Assembly: GCA_026003835.1 (NCBI GenBank)
Contig: BPHZ01000001.1
Location: forward strand, 318,001 to 382,000
Reading direction: 5' to 3'
Source of the DNA: Herpetosiphonaceae bacterium
GTDB lineage: Bacteria; Chloroflexota; Chloroflexia; Chloroflexales; Herpetosiphonaceae
Length of the DNA: 64,000 nt
A program made the translations under genes and the position numbers. Position 1 is the stretch's first letter, and every line of letters starts with the position of its first letter. Shown here piece by piece: positions 18,318-27,807 of the stretch. The notes below the pieces were generated by a model that had not been told where the DNA came from, did no database searches, and saw nothing but the letters and a program-made list of their open reading frames with translations.

Positions 18318-19682
18318 ATGACCACCCTCCCACCACTCCGCGAATTTGCAAGCAGCGCATCTCAGCCGCCTGCGCAGCCGGCCGGCCGTCCGCGTCCTGC
18401 GGAGCCGGAATCGATCGAGGAGACAGGCCTGGGAATGGGATTTCTCTCGGATCTCGCCCTCAAGATCATCTACTTCCGGGGGAATATCACCGGCCAGGCA
18501 GTGGCCGACGAAATGAAACTCCCCTTTCTCAACGTCGTCGATAAGATCCTGGAGTTTCTCAAGCTGGAGGAATTTGTCGACATTATCGGCGCGCAAGGTG
18601 GATTCGGCGAGCGATCGTTCCAGTACGTCATCACCTCCAAAGGCCGCAACAAGGTCCATGAGGTGCTGGACCGCAGCCAGTACGCGGGGCCGGCGCCGGT
18701 GCCGCTGCAGAACTACGTCGAAATGGTGAAGAGCCAGTCGGTTGGCGAGATGGTGGTTGATCAGACCGCCATTCGCCAGGCGTTTACCGGCCTGGTGATC
18801 AACGACAAGATGTTCGACCGCATCGGTCCCGCCGCCAACTCTGCTCGTTCGGTGTTCCTGTATGGCCCCCCAGGTAATGGCAAGACGACGATTGCCGAAG
18901 GGATTGCCCGCATCCTCGGTGGTAGCGTTCTAGTGCCCTACGCGGTCGAAATTGACGGGCAGGTGATCAAAGTCTTCGATCCTCTCAACCATGCGCCGAT
19001 CCCCGAGCCCGAACAGCCGGAAGAGATTATTCCATTCGGTGGTGTGATTAAGCCGGCGGCACCGCGGCCCGACCGGCGCTGGGCCCACTGCAAACGGCCG
19101 CGCGTTATGGTCGGCGGCGAGCTGATCATGGAGCAACTGGAGCTGATCTTCGACCCGATCTCCAAGGTTTACGAGGCGCCCTATCAGATGAAGGCCAACG
19201 GCGGCCTCTTTCTCATCGACGACTTTGGGCGCCAGAAGTGCCGCCCGCAGGATCTGCTCAATCGCTGGATCGTGCCGCTTGAGAAAAAGGTCGACTTCCT
19301 GGCGCTCCAGACAGGCAAGAAGATCGAGGTGCCCTTCGACGTTCTGATCGTCTTTTCCACAAACCTTGATCCGAAACAGCTCGTCGATGATGCCTTCCTA
19401 CGCCGCATTCGCCATAAGATTGAGGTGCCGAATCCGTCGCCGGCCGAGTACCGCGAGATCTTCCGCCTTGTCTGCAAGGCGAAAGGAGTGCCTTACAGCG
19501 ACGACGGCCTGCGCTACCTGATCCAGGAACACTATATGAAACAGGGACGCGAGCTGCGCGCCTGCCATCCACGCGACCTGATCGAACAGATCCTCGATGA
19601 GGCAAAGTATCGCGGAACTCCCCCGCAGATGAGTAAAGATCTGATCGATCGCGCGTGTGAGGCCTACTTTGTCAAGCTCTGA
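18318..19682 (+). CDS. AAA ATPase with N-terminal winged-helix region
   Basis: 454 residues. A Pro/Ala-rich head (about 10-35) leads to a likely winged-helix domain (40-115), then a P-loop ATPase: Walker A GPPGNGKT (183-190), Walker B-type GGLFLIDDFG, and FSTNLDP as sensor 1. It starts 8 nt after AGGAGG. The next gene, 28 bp downstream, is a CpaF-like secretion ATPase, so the pair probably serves a Tad-type pilus or secretion machine, perhaps as a regulator. Why an AAA protein with a DNA-binding-like head belongs there is not clear from sequence. Confidence 0.85.
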   Translation: MTTLPPLREFASSASQPPAQPAGRPRPAEPESIEETGLGMGFLSDLALKIIYFRGNITGQAVADEMKLPFLNVVDKILEFLKLEEFVDIIGAQGGFGERSFQYVITSKGRNKVHEVLDRSQYAGPAPVPLQNYVEMVKSQSVGEMVVDQTAIRQAFTGLVINDKMFDRIGPAANSARSVFLYGPPGNGKTTIAEGIARILGGSVLVPYAVEIDGQVIKVFDPLNHAPIPEPEQPEEIIPFGGVIKPAAPRPDRRWAHCKRPRVMVGGELIMEQLELIFDPISKVYEAPYQMKANGGLFLIDDFGRQKCRPQDLLNRWIVPLEKKVDFLALQTGKKIEVPFDVLIVFSTNLDPKQLVDDAFLRRIRHKIEVPNPSPAEYREIFRLVCKAKGVPYSDDGLRYLIQEHYMKQGRELRACHPRDLIEQILDEAKYRGTPPQMSKDLIDRACEAYFVKL

Positions 19683-19710
19683 GAAGCAGACCTGTTAGAA
19701 GGGGTGTTGT

Positions 19711-21219
19711 ATGTCGCTGCTGAAACGCCTGGGAGGAGCTCCACAAGAGCCGCCCGCCAACCAGCCACTTCCCTCCAGTCCACCGGCTCCTCCTGAGGAG
19801 AGCAGGCAGGCTCTCACTCATCTTGCCCCACCTCCCCCGCCGCCTGCTGAGACTCCCATGCCTGCTGCGCCGGGCATGGGCGGGTTGAGCGCGCTTGCCC
19901 CCCAGCCACAGGGAGTTGTCTCATCGCCGCCGACCGATATGCAGCAGAAGATGCTGGAGCTGTCGCTGTGGATCGTCGACCGCATTCAGTCTACCCTGGG
20001 ATCGCAGACCCAGATCGAGCGCAATGCGGAAACTGAGCGGATGATGCAGGAGCGCTTCGCGGCGTTCTACAGGCAGTCCGGTATGAACTTCAGCCAGGAG
20101 CAGATCCACCAGCTCTACCAGATGGTTCTTGACGAAATGTTCGGCTTTGGTCCGCTTGAGGCCCTGATCCGTGATGAGAACGTGACTGAGATTATGGTCA
20201 ACGGGCCAAAGAAGATTTACATCGAGCTCAAAGGCAAAACGCAGCTTTCGCCGATCCAGTTCGCCAACGACGATCACGTGCTCAAGATTATCGACCGCAT
20301 CATCAGGCCGCTAGGCCGCCGCATCGATCGCAAATGGCCGATGGTAGACGCGCGTCTGCCGGATGGCTCCCGCGTCAATGCGATCATCCCTCCCTGCGCA
20401 ATCGATGGCCCGAGCATCAGCATCCGTAAGTTTTCCAAGCATAAGCTGACCGTCGACGACCTGATCCGCTTTGGCTCGATGACCAAAGAGATGGCTGAGT
20501 TCCTGCGCGCCTGTGTGGTCTCGGCGCTGAATATCGTCGTGTCCGGCGGTACGGGCTCGGGTAAAACGACGCTGCTCAACGTTCTTTCCAACTTCATCCC
20601 TGAGCATGATCGTATTGTGACCATCGAGGACTCGGCGGAGCTGCAGCTAGGGCAGGATCACGTTGTGCGGCTTGAGGCCAAGCCGCCGGAGGTTGACGGT
20701 ACTGGCCGCGTGACCATCCGCGACCTGGTGATCAACTCGCTGCGTATGCGCCCCGACCGGATCGTGGTCGGCGAGTGCCGCGGCGGCGAGGCGCTGGACA
20801 TGCTGCAGGCGATGAACACCGGCCACGATGGCTCGATGACCACTGTTCACGCCAACTCACCCCGGGATACGATCCGCCGTCTTGAGACGCTGGCGCTGAT
20901 GTCGGGCATGGATCTGCCGGTGACTGTGATCCGTGAGCAAATTGCCTCAGCGGTCGATCTGATCGTGCAGCAGGCACGTCTGCGCGATGGCTCGCGTAAG
21001 GTGATCAATATCACCGAGGTGCAGGGTATGGAGAGTGGGCAGGTGGTGCTGCAGGATATCTTCATGTTTGAAGATCAGGGAACGACCCCCGATGGGAAGG
21101 TGATCGGGCAATTGAAACCAACCGGCACCCGTCCGAAGTTCACGCCCAAGCTCGAGGCCAACGGTTTCAAACTGCCGCCGTCGATCTTCGGTGCTGTCTT
21201 CCCTGGTGGCCGCCGCTAG
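19711..21219 (+). CDS. cpaF: CpaF/TadA-type secretion ATPase
   Basis: 502 residues. A proline-rich linker (about 15-75) precedes the N-terminal domain, and the motor follows: Walker [10 protein letters not shown] (279-287), an Asp box in [10 protein letters not shown], Walker B in [20 protein letters not shown], and a His box [15 protein letters not shown]. This is the type II/IV secretion hexameric ATPase that drives Tad pilus assembly or secretion at the inner face of the membrane. Other tad genes are not in the window, so they must lie elsewhere. Confidence 0.94.
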   Translation: MSLLKRLGGAPQEPPANQPLPSSPPAPPEESRQALTHLAPPPPPPAETPMPAAPGMGGLSALAPQPQGVVSSPPTDMQQKMLELSLWIVDRIQSTLGSQTQIERNAETERMMQERFAAFYRQSGMNFSQEQIHQLYQMVLDEMFGFGPLEALIRDENVTEIMVNGPKKIYIELKGKTQLSPIQFANDDHVLKIIDRIIRPLGRRIDRKWPMVDARLPDGSRVNAIIPPCAIDGPSISIRKFSKHKLTVDDLIRFGSMTKEMAEFLRACVVSALNIVVSGGTGSGKTTLLNVLSNFIPEHDRIVTIEDSAELQLGQDHVVRLEAKPPEVDGTGRVTIRDLVINSLRMRPDRIVVGECRGGEALDMLQAMNTGHDGSMTTVHANSPRDTIRRLETLALMSGMDLPVTVIREQIASAVDLIVQQARLRDGSRKVINITEVQGMESGQVVLQDIFMFEDQGTTPDGKVIGQLKPTGTRPKFTPKLEANGFKLPPSIFGAVFPGGRR

Positions 21220-21246
21220 GGCTTGGCTGGACGACTGTGCTGTTAT

Positions 21247-21270
21247 GGCCGGCGCGTGATGGCGCCGGCC
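21247..21270 (+). terminator. hairpin after cpaF-like gene
   Basis: GGCCGGCGC (21247-21255) and GCGCCGGCC (21262-21270) form a 9-bp perfect stem with a 6-nt loop, 27 bp past the stop. No T-run is present. Confidence 0.5.
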
Positions 21271-21327
21271 TATCGCTAGAGCGAGCATCCGTCCCAGTCT
21301 GAGGAAGCATGTGTAGGAGGCTTGGTA

Positions 21328-23319
21328 ATGACTGATCAGGTAACTCGCAGTGATGCTCCGGCTACGGTATCAAAGATTGCGGCCGTGAGCGGCGATAAGG
21401 CCGGAGCGGCAGAGGAGCAGACGTTTTACTATCCACCCAACGATCTGGTTGAAACGTCCAACATCATGGCCTACGTCCGTGAGAAGGGCTTTGACTCGTA
21501 TGACGAGCTCTACGAATGGTCGATCAAGAACCCCCAGGAGTTCTGGGCGGATATGGCCCGGCGGCTGGTTGATTGGTATCAGCCCTGGGATACAATTCTC
21601 GATGAATCCAATGCGCCATTCTACAAATGGTTTGTCGGCGGCAAGATCAATATTGCGTATAACGCCCTCGACCGCCACGTTAAGACCTGGCGCAAGAACA
21701 AGGTGGCCCTGATCTGGGAGAGCGAGCAGGGCGAGACAAAGACGTTTACCTATTATCAGCTCTGGCAGCAGGTCAACCGCTGGGCCAATGTGCTCAAGGC
21801 TATGGGCGTTAAGAGAGGCGACCGGGTCACGATCTATTTGCCGCGCATCCCGGAGCTGCCGATCGCCATGCTGGCCTGCGCTAAGGTCGGCGCAATGCAC
21901 TCGGTGGTTTATGGCGGATTCTCGGTGGAGGCGCTGCACAGCCGCATCCAGGATGCTCAGTCTCGCCTGGTTATTACGGCTGACGGCGGCTGGATGAATG
22001 GGAAGGTCGTCGAGCTGAAGAAGATCACCGATGAGGCCATCCGTACCTCGCCGGTCGTCGAGACCGTGCTGGTTGTCAGGCGCACCGGCCATGAGGTAAC
22101 GATGCAGCCGGGCCGGGATGTTTGGATGCACGATCTATTGGCGCTGCCCATCGCCTCTCCCAAGTTTGAGACCGAGGTGATGGACGCCGAAGATCCCCTG
22201 TATATGCTCTACACATCGGGTACGACCGGCGCCCCCAAGGGTCTGGTCCATACCCAGGGTGGCTACCAGGTCGGCATCGCTACAACGCTCCATTTTGTGT
22301 TTGATATCAAAGAGGACGATGTCTACTGGTGCGCCGCCGATCCCGGCTGGGTCACCGGCCACTCGTATATCGTCTATGGCCCGCTGATTCTCGGCGCTAC
22401 TCAGGTGATGTATGAGGGCGCGCCCAGTTACCCATACCCAAACCGCTGGTGGAGCATTGTTGAAAAATATGGTGTGACGGTGCTCTATACGGCGCCGACG
22501 GCGATTCGCGGCCTGATGCGCTTCGGTGAAGCCTGGCCGAACCGCCACGATCTCTCATCGCTCCGGCTGCTTGGCTCAGTGGGCGAGCCGATTAATCCCG
22601 AGGCCTGGCGCTGGTACTACCGCGTCATCGGCAAGGGTCGCTGCCCGATTATGGATACCTGGTGGCAGACTGAGACGGGTATGTTTATGATTACGCCCAA
22701 CCCAACTACGCCGCTGAAGCCCGGATCGGGGACCAAACCGTTCCTGGGCATCGAGGCCGATGTACTGAATGAGGAGGGCCAGCCGGCAGGCCCGGATGAG
22801 GACGGCCTGCTGGTGATCAAGCGCCCCTGGCCGGCAATGCTGCGCACGATCTACGGCGATCCCGAGCGCTATGTGCGGCAGTACTGGTCGCGCTTCCCCG
22901 GCCTTTACACCGCCGGCGATGCCGCCCGCAAGGACGAGGATGGCTACTTCTGGGTGATTGGCCGTATCGACGATGTGATCAAGGTCTCCGGCTACAGGCT
23001 TGGCACGGCCGAGGTCGAGTCGGCGCTGGTCAGCCACCCGGCGGTTGCAGAAGCTGCAGCGATTGGCCTGCCTCACGAAGTCAAGGGCAATGCCATCCAT
23101 ACCTTCGTCATTTTGCGCCAGGGCTACGAGGCCAGCGAAGAGCTGGCCGAGGAGCTGCGCCAGCACGTCGGGAAGGTACTTGGCCCCATCGCCAGGCCCG
23201 AAGCGATCAATTTTGTTGCGAGCCTGCCTAAGACACGCTCAGGCAAGATTATGCGCCGGGTGCTCAAGGCACGCGCCCTGGGCCTGCCCGAGGGTGACCT
23301 GAGCACGCTGGAGGCCTAG
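21328..23319 (+). CDS. acs: acetyl-CoA synthetase (AMP-forming)
   Basis: 663 residues, the usual length. The ATP/AMP loop YTSGTTGAPKGLVH is intact, DTWWQTETG is the acetate-pocket motif, and PKTRSGKIMRR near the end holds the catalytic Lys whose acetylation controls this enzyme family. The ATG at 21328 is 7 nt from TAGGAGG; an earlier TTG is too close. It converts acetate, ATP and CoA to acetyl-CoA, which links to the beta-oxidation genes only by metabolism. It is probably a single-gene unit, ended by the palindromic element just after it. Confidence 0.95.
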   Translation: MTDQVTRSDAPATVSKIAAVSGDKAGAAEEQTFYYPPNDLVETSNIMAYVREKGFDSYDELYEWSIKNPQEFWADMARRLVDWYQPWDTILDESNAPFYKWFVGGKINIAYNALDRHVKTWRKNKVALIWESEQGETKTFTYYQLWQQVNRWANVLKAMGVKRGDRVTIYLPRIPELPIAMLACAKVGAMHSVVYGGFSVEALHSRIQDAQSRLVITADGGWMNGKVVELKKITDEAIRTSPVVETVLVVRRTGHEVTMQPGRDVWMHDLLALPIASPKFETEVMDAEDPLYMLYTSGTTGAPKGLVHTQGGYQVGIATTLHFVFDIKEDDVYWCAADPGWVTGHSYIVYGPLILGATQVMYEGAPSYPYPNRWWSIVEKYGVTVLYTAPTAIRGLMRFGEAWPNRHDLSSLRLLGSVGEPINPEAWRWYYRVIGKGRCPIMDTWWQTETGMFMITPNPTTPLKPGSGTKPFLGIEADVLNEEGQPAGPDEDGLLVIKRPWPAMLRTIYGDPERYVRQYWSRFPGLYTAGDAARKDEDGYFWVIGRIDDVIKVSGYRLGTAEVESALVSHPAVAEAAAIGLPHEVKGNAIHTFVILRQGYEASEELAEELRQHVGKVLGPIARPEAINFVASLPKTRSGKIMRRVLKARALGLPEGDLSTLEA

Positions 23320-23320
23320 T

Positions 23321-23396
23321 GATCGACCACACCAATATTGAAAGGGGAGATGGAAGGGCTTCACCTCTCCACCTCCCCTTTCCTCATCACCTCTAA
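23321..23396. repeat. intergenic palindromic element, also likely acs terminator
   Basis: A 15-bp stem (23340-23354 with 23368-23382, one mismatch, GAAAGGGGAGATGGA) flanked by GACCACACC and TCATCACCTC, the same context as the elements at 15808 and 32352. Confidence 0.65.
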
Positions 23397-23437
23397 TACT
23401 TGCCCTCAACAATCCGCCGGCGCCCTCGCTCTCGCTC

Positions 23438-23465
23438 TTGACTCTCCGTTCACGTGCTGTATAAT
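23438..23465 (+). promoter_or_regulatory. promoter of the TetR/ABC operon
   Basis: TTGACT (23438-23443), 16-bp spacer, TATAAT (23460-23465). The operator palindrome begins at the very next base. Confidence 0.75.
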
Positions 23466-23487
23466 CTTGATTGAACGTTCAATCAAG
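23466..23487. promoter_or_regulatory. TetR-family operator palindrome
   Basis: A perfect 22-bp palindrome, half-site CTTGATTGAAC, directly after the -10 box and 8 bp before the TetR start. A repressor bound here would block RNA polymerase, so autorepression by the adjacent TetR protein is the simplest reading. Confidence 0.8.
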
Positions 23488-23495
23488 AGGAGCAT

Positions 23496-24107
23496 ATGGG
23501 CGAGCACGAGCAGAATCGGCGCAGAGAGATCATTGAGGCGGCGCTGCGGGTGTTTTCCCGGCATGGCTTCCATAAGGCGACGATCAAACAGATCGCCGAT
23601 GAAGCGGGGCTGAAATCGCCGGCGTTGATCTACTGGTACTTCAAAAATAAACACGATCTGTTTCAGGTTGTGATATCGGAAAGCTCTCCGTTGATCGGTA
23701 TGGTTAACAGACGCAGCGATCTCTCGGATCTGCTGGATCGCCTGCCTGAGGAGGTCCTACCGCTCATCGCACAGAGCTACTACAAGAGCTTTGATTCCCC
23801 CAACACCGTGCGGATGTTCCGTCTGCTGATCTCCGAGGCCGCCCGCGATCCTGAGATGGGCAACGTCTTCGCTGAGGCCGGCATGTTCAAAGTGCTGCAC
23901 TTCGTCGTAGCCTACCTCCAGCGCCAGATCGAGCTTGGCAGGCTACAGCCTCATGATCCCCAAGTCGGCGCCCGATCGTTTCTGGGTATGCTGATGGCCT
24001 ACATCTTAAGCCGGGAGGTCATCCCTCACCTACGCGCCGGCCTGCCGGAGGTCGAGCGCTACGTCGAACAGGCTGTGGCGATCTTTCTGGACGGCCTGCG
24101 TGCGTGA
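23496..24107 (+). CDS. TetR-family transcriptional regulator
   Basis: 203 residues. The helix-turn-helix lies at about 27-60 (ATIKQIADEAGLKSPALIYWYF) and is typical TetR; the rest is the helical ligand domain. It starts 7 nt after GAGG, just past its own probable operator. It heads an operon with an ABC exporter, whose gene begins 10 bp after its stop, so the ligand may be the exported compound. The ligand itself cannot be deduced. Confidence 0.93.
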   Translation: MGEHEQNRRREIIEAALRVFSRHGFHKATIKQIADEAGLKSPALIYWYFKNKHDLFQVVISESSPLIGMVNRRSDLSDLLDRLPEEVLPLIAQSYYKSFDSPNTVRMFRLLISEAARDPEMGNVFAEAGMFKVLHFVVAYLQRQIELGRLQPHDPQVGARSFLGMLMAYILSREVIPHLRAGLPEVERYVEQAVAIFLDGLRA

Positions 24108-24117
24108 AAGGACAGTG

Positions 24118-25035
24118 ATGGCTATGACAGGAAGCAAGGAAAGCGCGAGCGCGATCAGCGTTAGTGGGCTGCGCAAGCTCTATGGGCGCTTCGAGGCGCT
24201 CAAGGATGTGAGTCTGACCGTTGAGCGGGGTGAGATCTTTGGGTTGCTGGGGGCAAATGGCGCCGGCAAATCCACGCTGATCAAAGTCCTGGTCGGCTCG
24301 CTGAAACCGAGCGCCGGCAGTGTGCAGGTGCTTGGGCTGGATCCGATCAAACAGGCGCAGTTGTTGCGGCGGCAGATCGGCTATATGCCGCAGGTGCCCG
24401 CGCTGTACGAGGACCTCTCGCCCCGCGATAACGTGCGTTTCTTCGGTAAAGCCCATGGACTGGCGAACCTGGAGCGGCGCATCGATGAGGTGCTGGAGTT
24501 CGTCAACCTGCGCTCGCGCGAGCGCGATCCCGTTTACAGCTTCTCCGGCGGTATGAAGCAGCGTGTCTCGCTGGCCTGCGCGCTTATCCACGCGCCGCGC
24601 CTGTTGCTCCTCGACGAGCCAAGCGCCGGCGTTGATCCCAAGCTCCGTGAGGCGTTCTGGCAACACTTCCGTGAGCTGGCGGCGAATGGTGTTACCCTGT
24701 TGGTCAGCACCCACCAGATGGACGAGGCGTTCCATTGCGATCGGGTCGCCATCATGCGCGACGGCCTGTTTCTCGCCTGCGATACGCCCAAGAACCTGAT
24801 GCGGCGGGGCCGCGCACAGATCAGCATCTGGCGAGGCGCTGAGGTCGATCGTCATGCGGTAACCAACTACGCCGAGCAGTTGCCGGGCATTCTGCGGCGT
24901 TACAATCTCGACCCATCCATCACCCGCGTTGAGATCGAAGAGGATACGCTAGAGGCTATCGTCCTGGATATGATCAATGTCCGTGAGGCGCAGATCACGC
25001 CCGCGAAGGAGGCCGTCGATGTCGTACACGCTTAG
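24118..25035 (+). CDS. ABC transporter ATP-binding protein
   Basis: 305 residues with Walker A GANGAGKST, Q-loop in GYMPQVPALYEDLS, signature FSGGMKQR, Walker B LLLLDEPSAGVDP and H-loop STHQMDEA. This is the DrrA/CcmA/NatA-like class of export ATPases. The ATG at 24118 follows AAAGGA. Its 3' end overlaps the permease start by 17 bp. With the permease it should form a two-gene exporter for a drug, lipid or other small compound, under the TetR regulator upstream. Confidence 0.94.
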   Translation: MAMTGSKESASAISVSGLRKLYGRFEALKDVSLTVERGEIFGLLGANGAGKSTLIKVLVGSLKPSAGSVQVLGLDPIKQAQLLRRQIGYMPQVPALYEDLSPRDNVRFFGKAHGLANLERRIDEVLEFVNLRSRERDPVYSFSGGMKQRVSLACALIHAPRLLLLDEPSAGVDPKLREAFWQHFRELAANGVTLLVSTHQMDEAFHCDRVAIMRDGLFLACDTPKNLMRRGRAQISIWRGAEVDRHAVTNYAEQLPGILRRYNLDPSITRVEIEEDTLEAIVLDMINVREAQITPAKEAVDVVHA

Positions 25036-25771
25036 CCGCACAGGGGCGGTCGGCGAGCGCGCCCTGCGCCAGCTGCGCCACGATCGGCGCTTTCTTGGAC
25101 TATCGCTGGTCGCACCGCTGCTGATCATCTATCTGCTGTATGTCTTTTTTGAGAGCACCTCGTCACCATTCTTTCGCCCGACGGAGTTTATCGTCCCCGT
25201 CGGCGCGTTCATCGTCCATTTCATCACATTTCTGCTCTGCGCTATCGTCCTCGTGCGCGAGCGCACGGCGCGCACACTGGAACGGATGTTTGTCAACGGC
25301 TATCGCCAGCGCGAGATCATCGGCGGCTATTTGCTCGCCTACACCGGTCTGGCGACACTCCAAAGCCTGGCTGTGCTGACCGAGATGCACCTGCTTTTCG
25401 CGCTGGACTACAGCCTCGATAGGCTGCTTTCGATCTACCTGGTGATGTGGCTGCTGGCGGTGATCAGCCTGGCGCTGGGTATCCTTATCTCTAATTTCGC
25501 CCGCAACGAAGGGCAAATCTTTCCCTTTATCCCGCTGGTCATCCTGCCGTCGATCTTTCTCTCCGGTGTGATCGTCTCCGTGGAGAAGCTGCCGGAGTGG
25601 GCGCAATGGCTAGGACGATTGACGCCGCTCTACTACGCCAATGAGGTGATTCAGGCGTTGATCGAGCCGGGCGGCAGCTTAGACGATGCCTGGATCAGCC
25701 TGGCACTGCTGCCGATCTACGGCGTGGCGATTCTCCTGCTAGCCATGTTGACGCTACGCGAGAGGGAATAA
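25019..25771 (+). CDS. ABC-2 type transporter permease
   Basis: 250 residues with six probable membrane helices (starts near 22, 55, 100, 140, 170 and 225) and the ABC-2 helical pattern, including NFARNEGQIFPFIPLVILPSIFLSG (given in two parts: NFARNEGQIFPF, IPLVILPSIFLSG). The ATG at 25019 follows AAGGAGG and overlaps the ATPase gene, implying coupled translation. It is the membrane half of the exporter. Confidence 0.9.
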   Translation: MSYTLSRTGAVGERALRQLRHDRRFLGLSLVAPLLIIYLLYVFFESTSSPFFRPTEFIVPVGAFIVHFITFLLCAIVLVRERTARTLERMFVNGYRQREIIGGYLLAYTGLATLQSLAVLTEMHLLFALDYSLDRLLSIYLVMWLLAVISLALGILISNFARNEGQIFPFIPLVILPSIFLSGVIVSVEKLPEWAQWLGRLTPLYYANEVIQALIEPGGSLDDAWISLALLPIYGVAILLLAMLTLRERE

Positions 25772-25775
25772 GCCG

Positions 25776-26042
25776 ATGAGCGGCGCGCGAGCACGCCGAG
25801 TCATTCTCTACACCCGGCCGGGCTGCCATCTGTGTGAGGAGGCGGAGGATCTCCTGGCGGCGCTGAGCACTGAGATCCCACTGCAAATAGAAACGATCGA
25901 TATTCTCAGCGATCCGGCGATCTACGAGCAGTACAAGTGGATCATTCCGGTGATCGCAGTGGAAGGTGGCGCGACGCTGAGCGCGCCCATCGGCGAGCGA
26001 GCGCTGCGCGCTGCGCTCGGCTGCCCTGCGAACGATTGCTAA
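25776..26042 (+). CDS. glutaredoxin-like protein (DUF836)
   Basis: 88 residues, ATG 5 bp after the permease stop and preceded by GAGAGGGA. It has a thioredoxin-fold redox start VILYTRPGCHLCEEAEDLL with a CxxC, and the cis-Pro region is IIPVIAVEG. These small proteins belong to the glutaredoxin-like DUF836 group; redox partners are unknown. It closes the TetR/ABC operon and precedes a TlpA-like gene. Confidence 0.9.
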   Translation: MSGARARRVILYTRPGCHLCEEAEDLLAALSTEIPLQIETIDILSDPAIYEQYKWIIPVIAVEGGATLSAPIGERALRAALGCPANDC

Positions 26043-26210
26043 GGCATAGTAACGGCTTTTGTGTTTCGTTGAGTGCGTACTTCTGCGCCAGGGAGCGCCG
26101 CCGCGTTTGACGGAGCCCAGCGCCGTGCTATCATTAGAGAGAAGTCTGGTGATCCACCACCTTCTTTATCGCCATCAACGTGGTTGACGACTGCAGGGGG
26201 AGGAGTCGAC

Positions 26211-26762
26211 GTGCGATATTGGATTCTAACCGCGCTGCTGCTTGCCCTGCTGGCCGGCTGTCGTGGCGGGGAAGACGCGCCGGCTGCGACGCCTGAGCCG
26301 GGAGCGCTGCGAATCGGCGGCGAGGTTGTGATGCTGGACAAAGGAACGCAGCTGCCTGTGGTTGGCGAGCATGCGCCTGATTTTCGCTTCACGCTTGATG
26401 GGAAGGAGCAGCAGCTGAGCGACCTGCGCGGAAAGCGTGTGCTGATTAACTTCTGGGCAACCTGGTGTGGACCATGTCTTCTGGAGATGCCCGACCTGAA
26501 CCGCCTGGCGCAGAGCGAGCCTGAACTTGTGGTGTTAGGCGTAAACTTGAAGGAGAGCGAGCAGCCGGTTCGTACCTTTGCTGCCGAGCATGGACTGGTG
26601 TTTCCGCTTATTGTGGATCCGCAGGGCGCTATCGCCGGCCGCTATGGAGCTGCGAATATTCCGGTCAGCTACTTTATCGACCGCGAGGGCCGTGTTGCGT
26701 ACCGGCACCTGGGAGCGATGACCGAGTCGTTTATGCGCCAGCAGCTCGAACTGATACCATAG
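26211..26762 (+). CDS. TlpA-family thiol-disulfide lipoprotein
   Basis: 183 residues from GTG 26211, 6 nt after GGGGAGGAG. A lipoprotein signal (WILTALLLALLAGC, Cys near 17) anchors it outside the membrane. The thioredoxin fold carries WATWCGPCLLEM, with the redox pair CGPC, and a cis-Pro in NIPVSYFIDREG. It is likely a ResA/TlpA-type reductant for cytochrome c or other extracytoplasmic proteins. An earlier in-frame ATG at 26073 would put a hydrophilic stretch before the signal and is rejected. The 168 bp before it contain no clear promoter. Confidence 0.9.
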   Translation: MRYWILTALLLALLAGCRGGEDAPAATPEPGALRIGGEVVMLDKGTQLPVVGEHAPDFRFTLDGKEQQLSDLRGKRVLINFWATWCGPCLLEMPDLNRLAQSEPELVVLGVNLKESEQPVRTFAAEHGLVFPLIVDPQGAIAGRYGAANIPVSYFIDREGRVAYRHLGAMTESFMRQQLELIP

Positions 26763-26810
26763 CGGGTTTGCTTGCCGGCGTTATCCGGCGAATTGGACAG
26801 GGTGAACGTT

Positions 26811-27650
26811 ATGACAGAAGATGAGTTGGTACAGCAGATCCTGACCCAGGCGCGGTACGAGGTCGCGATGCGGCGCGCGGAGCGCCAGGAGCGTCCCTGG
26901 CTGTACGCCTTTCTTGGACTGGCGCTGACACTCCTCATCGGCGTGTTGTTTCTGCCGGGCTCGTTCGCGGATAAGCTGGCGCTGGTGGTCCACGGCGTCT
27001 GCGCTCAGCAGCACCGTATCACCATCGGCGGCATTACAATGCCCCTCTGTGCACGCAATACCGGCATCTACAGCGGCTTTCTGGCGACCCTGATCTATTT
27101 GCTGGCATTGGGTCGCCGGCGGGCCAGTCGCCTGCCGCCGCTGCCCATCACGCTGGTCCTGGTGGGATTTGTGCTGGTGATGGCGATCGATGGCTTTAAC
27201 TCGTTGTTCCTCGATCTCGGCCTGCCGCATCCGTACACACCACGCAATGACTTACGCGTTATTACAGGGCTTGGTATGGGGACAGCGACGGCGGTGTTTC
27301 TCCTCTTCGCCTTTAACGGCTCGGTCTGGGCCTACAAAGACAGGAATACGCCGGTGCTGCGCTCCTGGACCGAGCTGCTGGGTGCGCTGCTGGCAAACGC
27401 GCTGCTGTTTGCCGGGCTGTACGGCGGTCCTGACTGGATGTTCTACCCCCTGGCGATCTTCAGTGTCACCGGTATCGTTGGAGTCTTATTCGGCGTCAAC
27501 GTGCTGATCATTGCTGTCGTATCCCAGCAGGAAGAGATGGTGTTGCGTCTGCGACAGCTTGGCAAGCCGGCGACGCTGGCGCTGATGCTGACCGCTATGG
27601 AACTGGCGCTACTGGCGCTGGCGCGTATAAGCATCGAAGGTTCGCTGTAG
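26811..27650 (+). CDS. DUF2085 membrane protein
   Basis: 279 residues. After a cytoplasmic head come about 6 to 7 hydrophobic helices. The DUF2085 signature is clear: VVHGVCAQQHRITIGGITMPLCARNTGIYSGFLAT (in parts: HGVCAQQHR, MPLCARNTGIYSGF), with two conserved Cys and a His. ATG 26811 follows CAGGGTGA and lies 48 bp after the TlpA-like stop, so the two may be co-expressed; a conserved Cys pair near a thiol enzyme is suggestive. The function is unknown. Confidence 0.85.
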   Translation: MTEDELVQQILTQARYEVAMRRAERQERPWLYAFLGLALTLLIGVLFLPGSFADKLALVVHGVCAQQHRITIGGITMPLCARNTGIYSGFLATLIYLLALGRRRASRLPPLPITLVLVGFVLVMAIDGFNSLFLDLGLPHPYTPRNDLRVITGLGMGTATAVFLLFAFNGSVWAYKDRNTPVLRSWTELLGALLANALLFAGLYGGPDWMFYPLAIFSVTGIVGVLFGVNVLIIAVVSQQEEMVLRLRQLGKPATLALMLTAMELALLALARISIEGSL

Positions 27651-27671
27651 CTGCGCGACCGCACGCTGACA

Positions 27672-27701
27672 CAGGGGGGCACGACAAGCCGTACCCCCCT
27701 G
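27672..27701. terminator. hairpin between converging genes
   Basis: CAGGGGGGCACG (27672-27683) pairs with CGTACCCCCCTG (27690-27701), one mismatch, followed by GATCTTCTTC. It lies between the DUF2085 gene and the minus-strand ligase gene and can serve both. Confidence 0.65.
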
Positions 27702-27807
27702 ATCTTCTTCACGTTCCAGTTCATCGTCGCGCTCGCCGGTGCGCCGGATGCGGCGCGGGGGCGCCATACGGGTGTGATCATCCCCGCGTGCCGGATGGTG
27801 TGGACGA

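Noticed and set aside
27443..27807. The extended C-terminus of the acyl-CoA ligase open frame
   Set aside because: It is read out of phase after the extra C and runs antisense into the DUF2085 gene.
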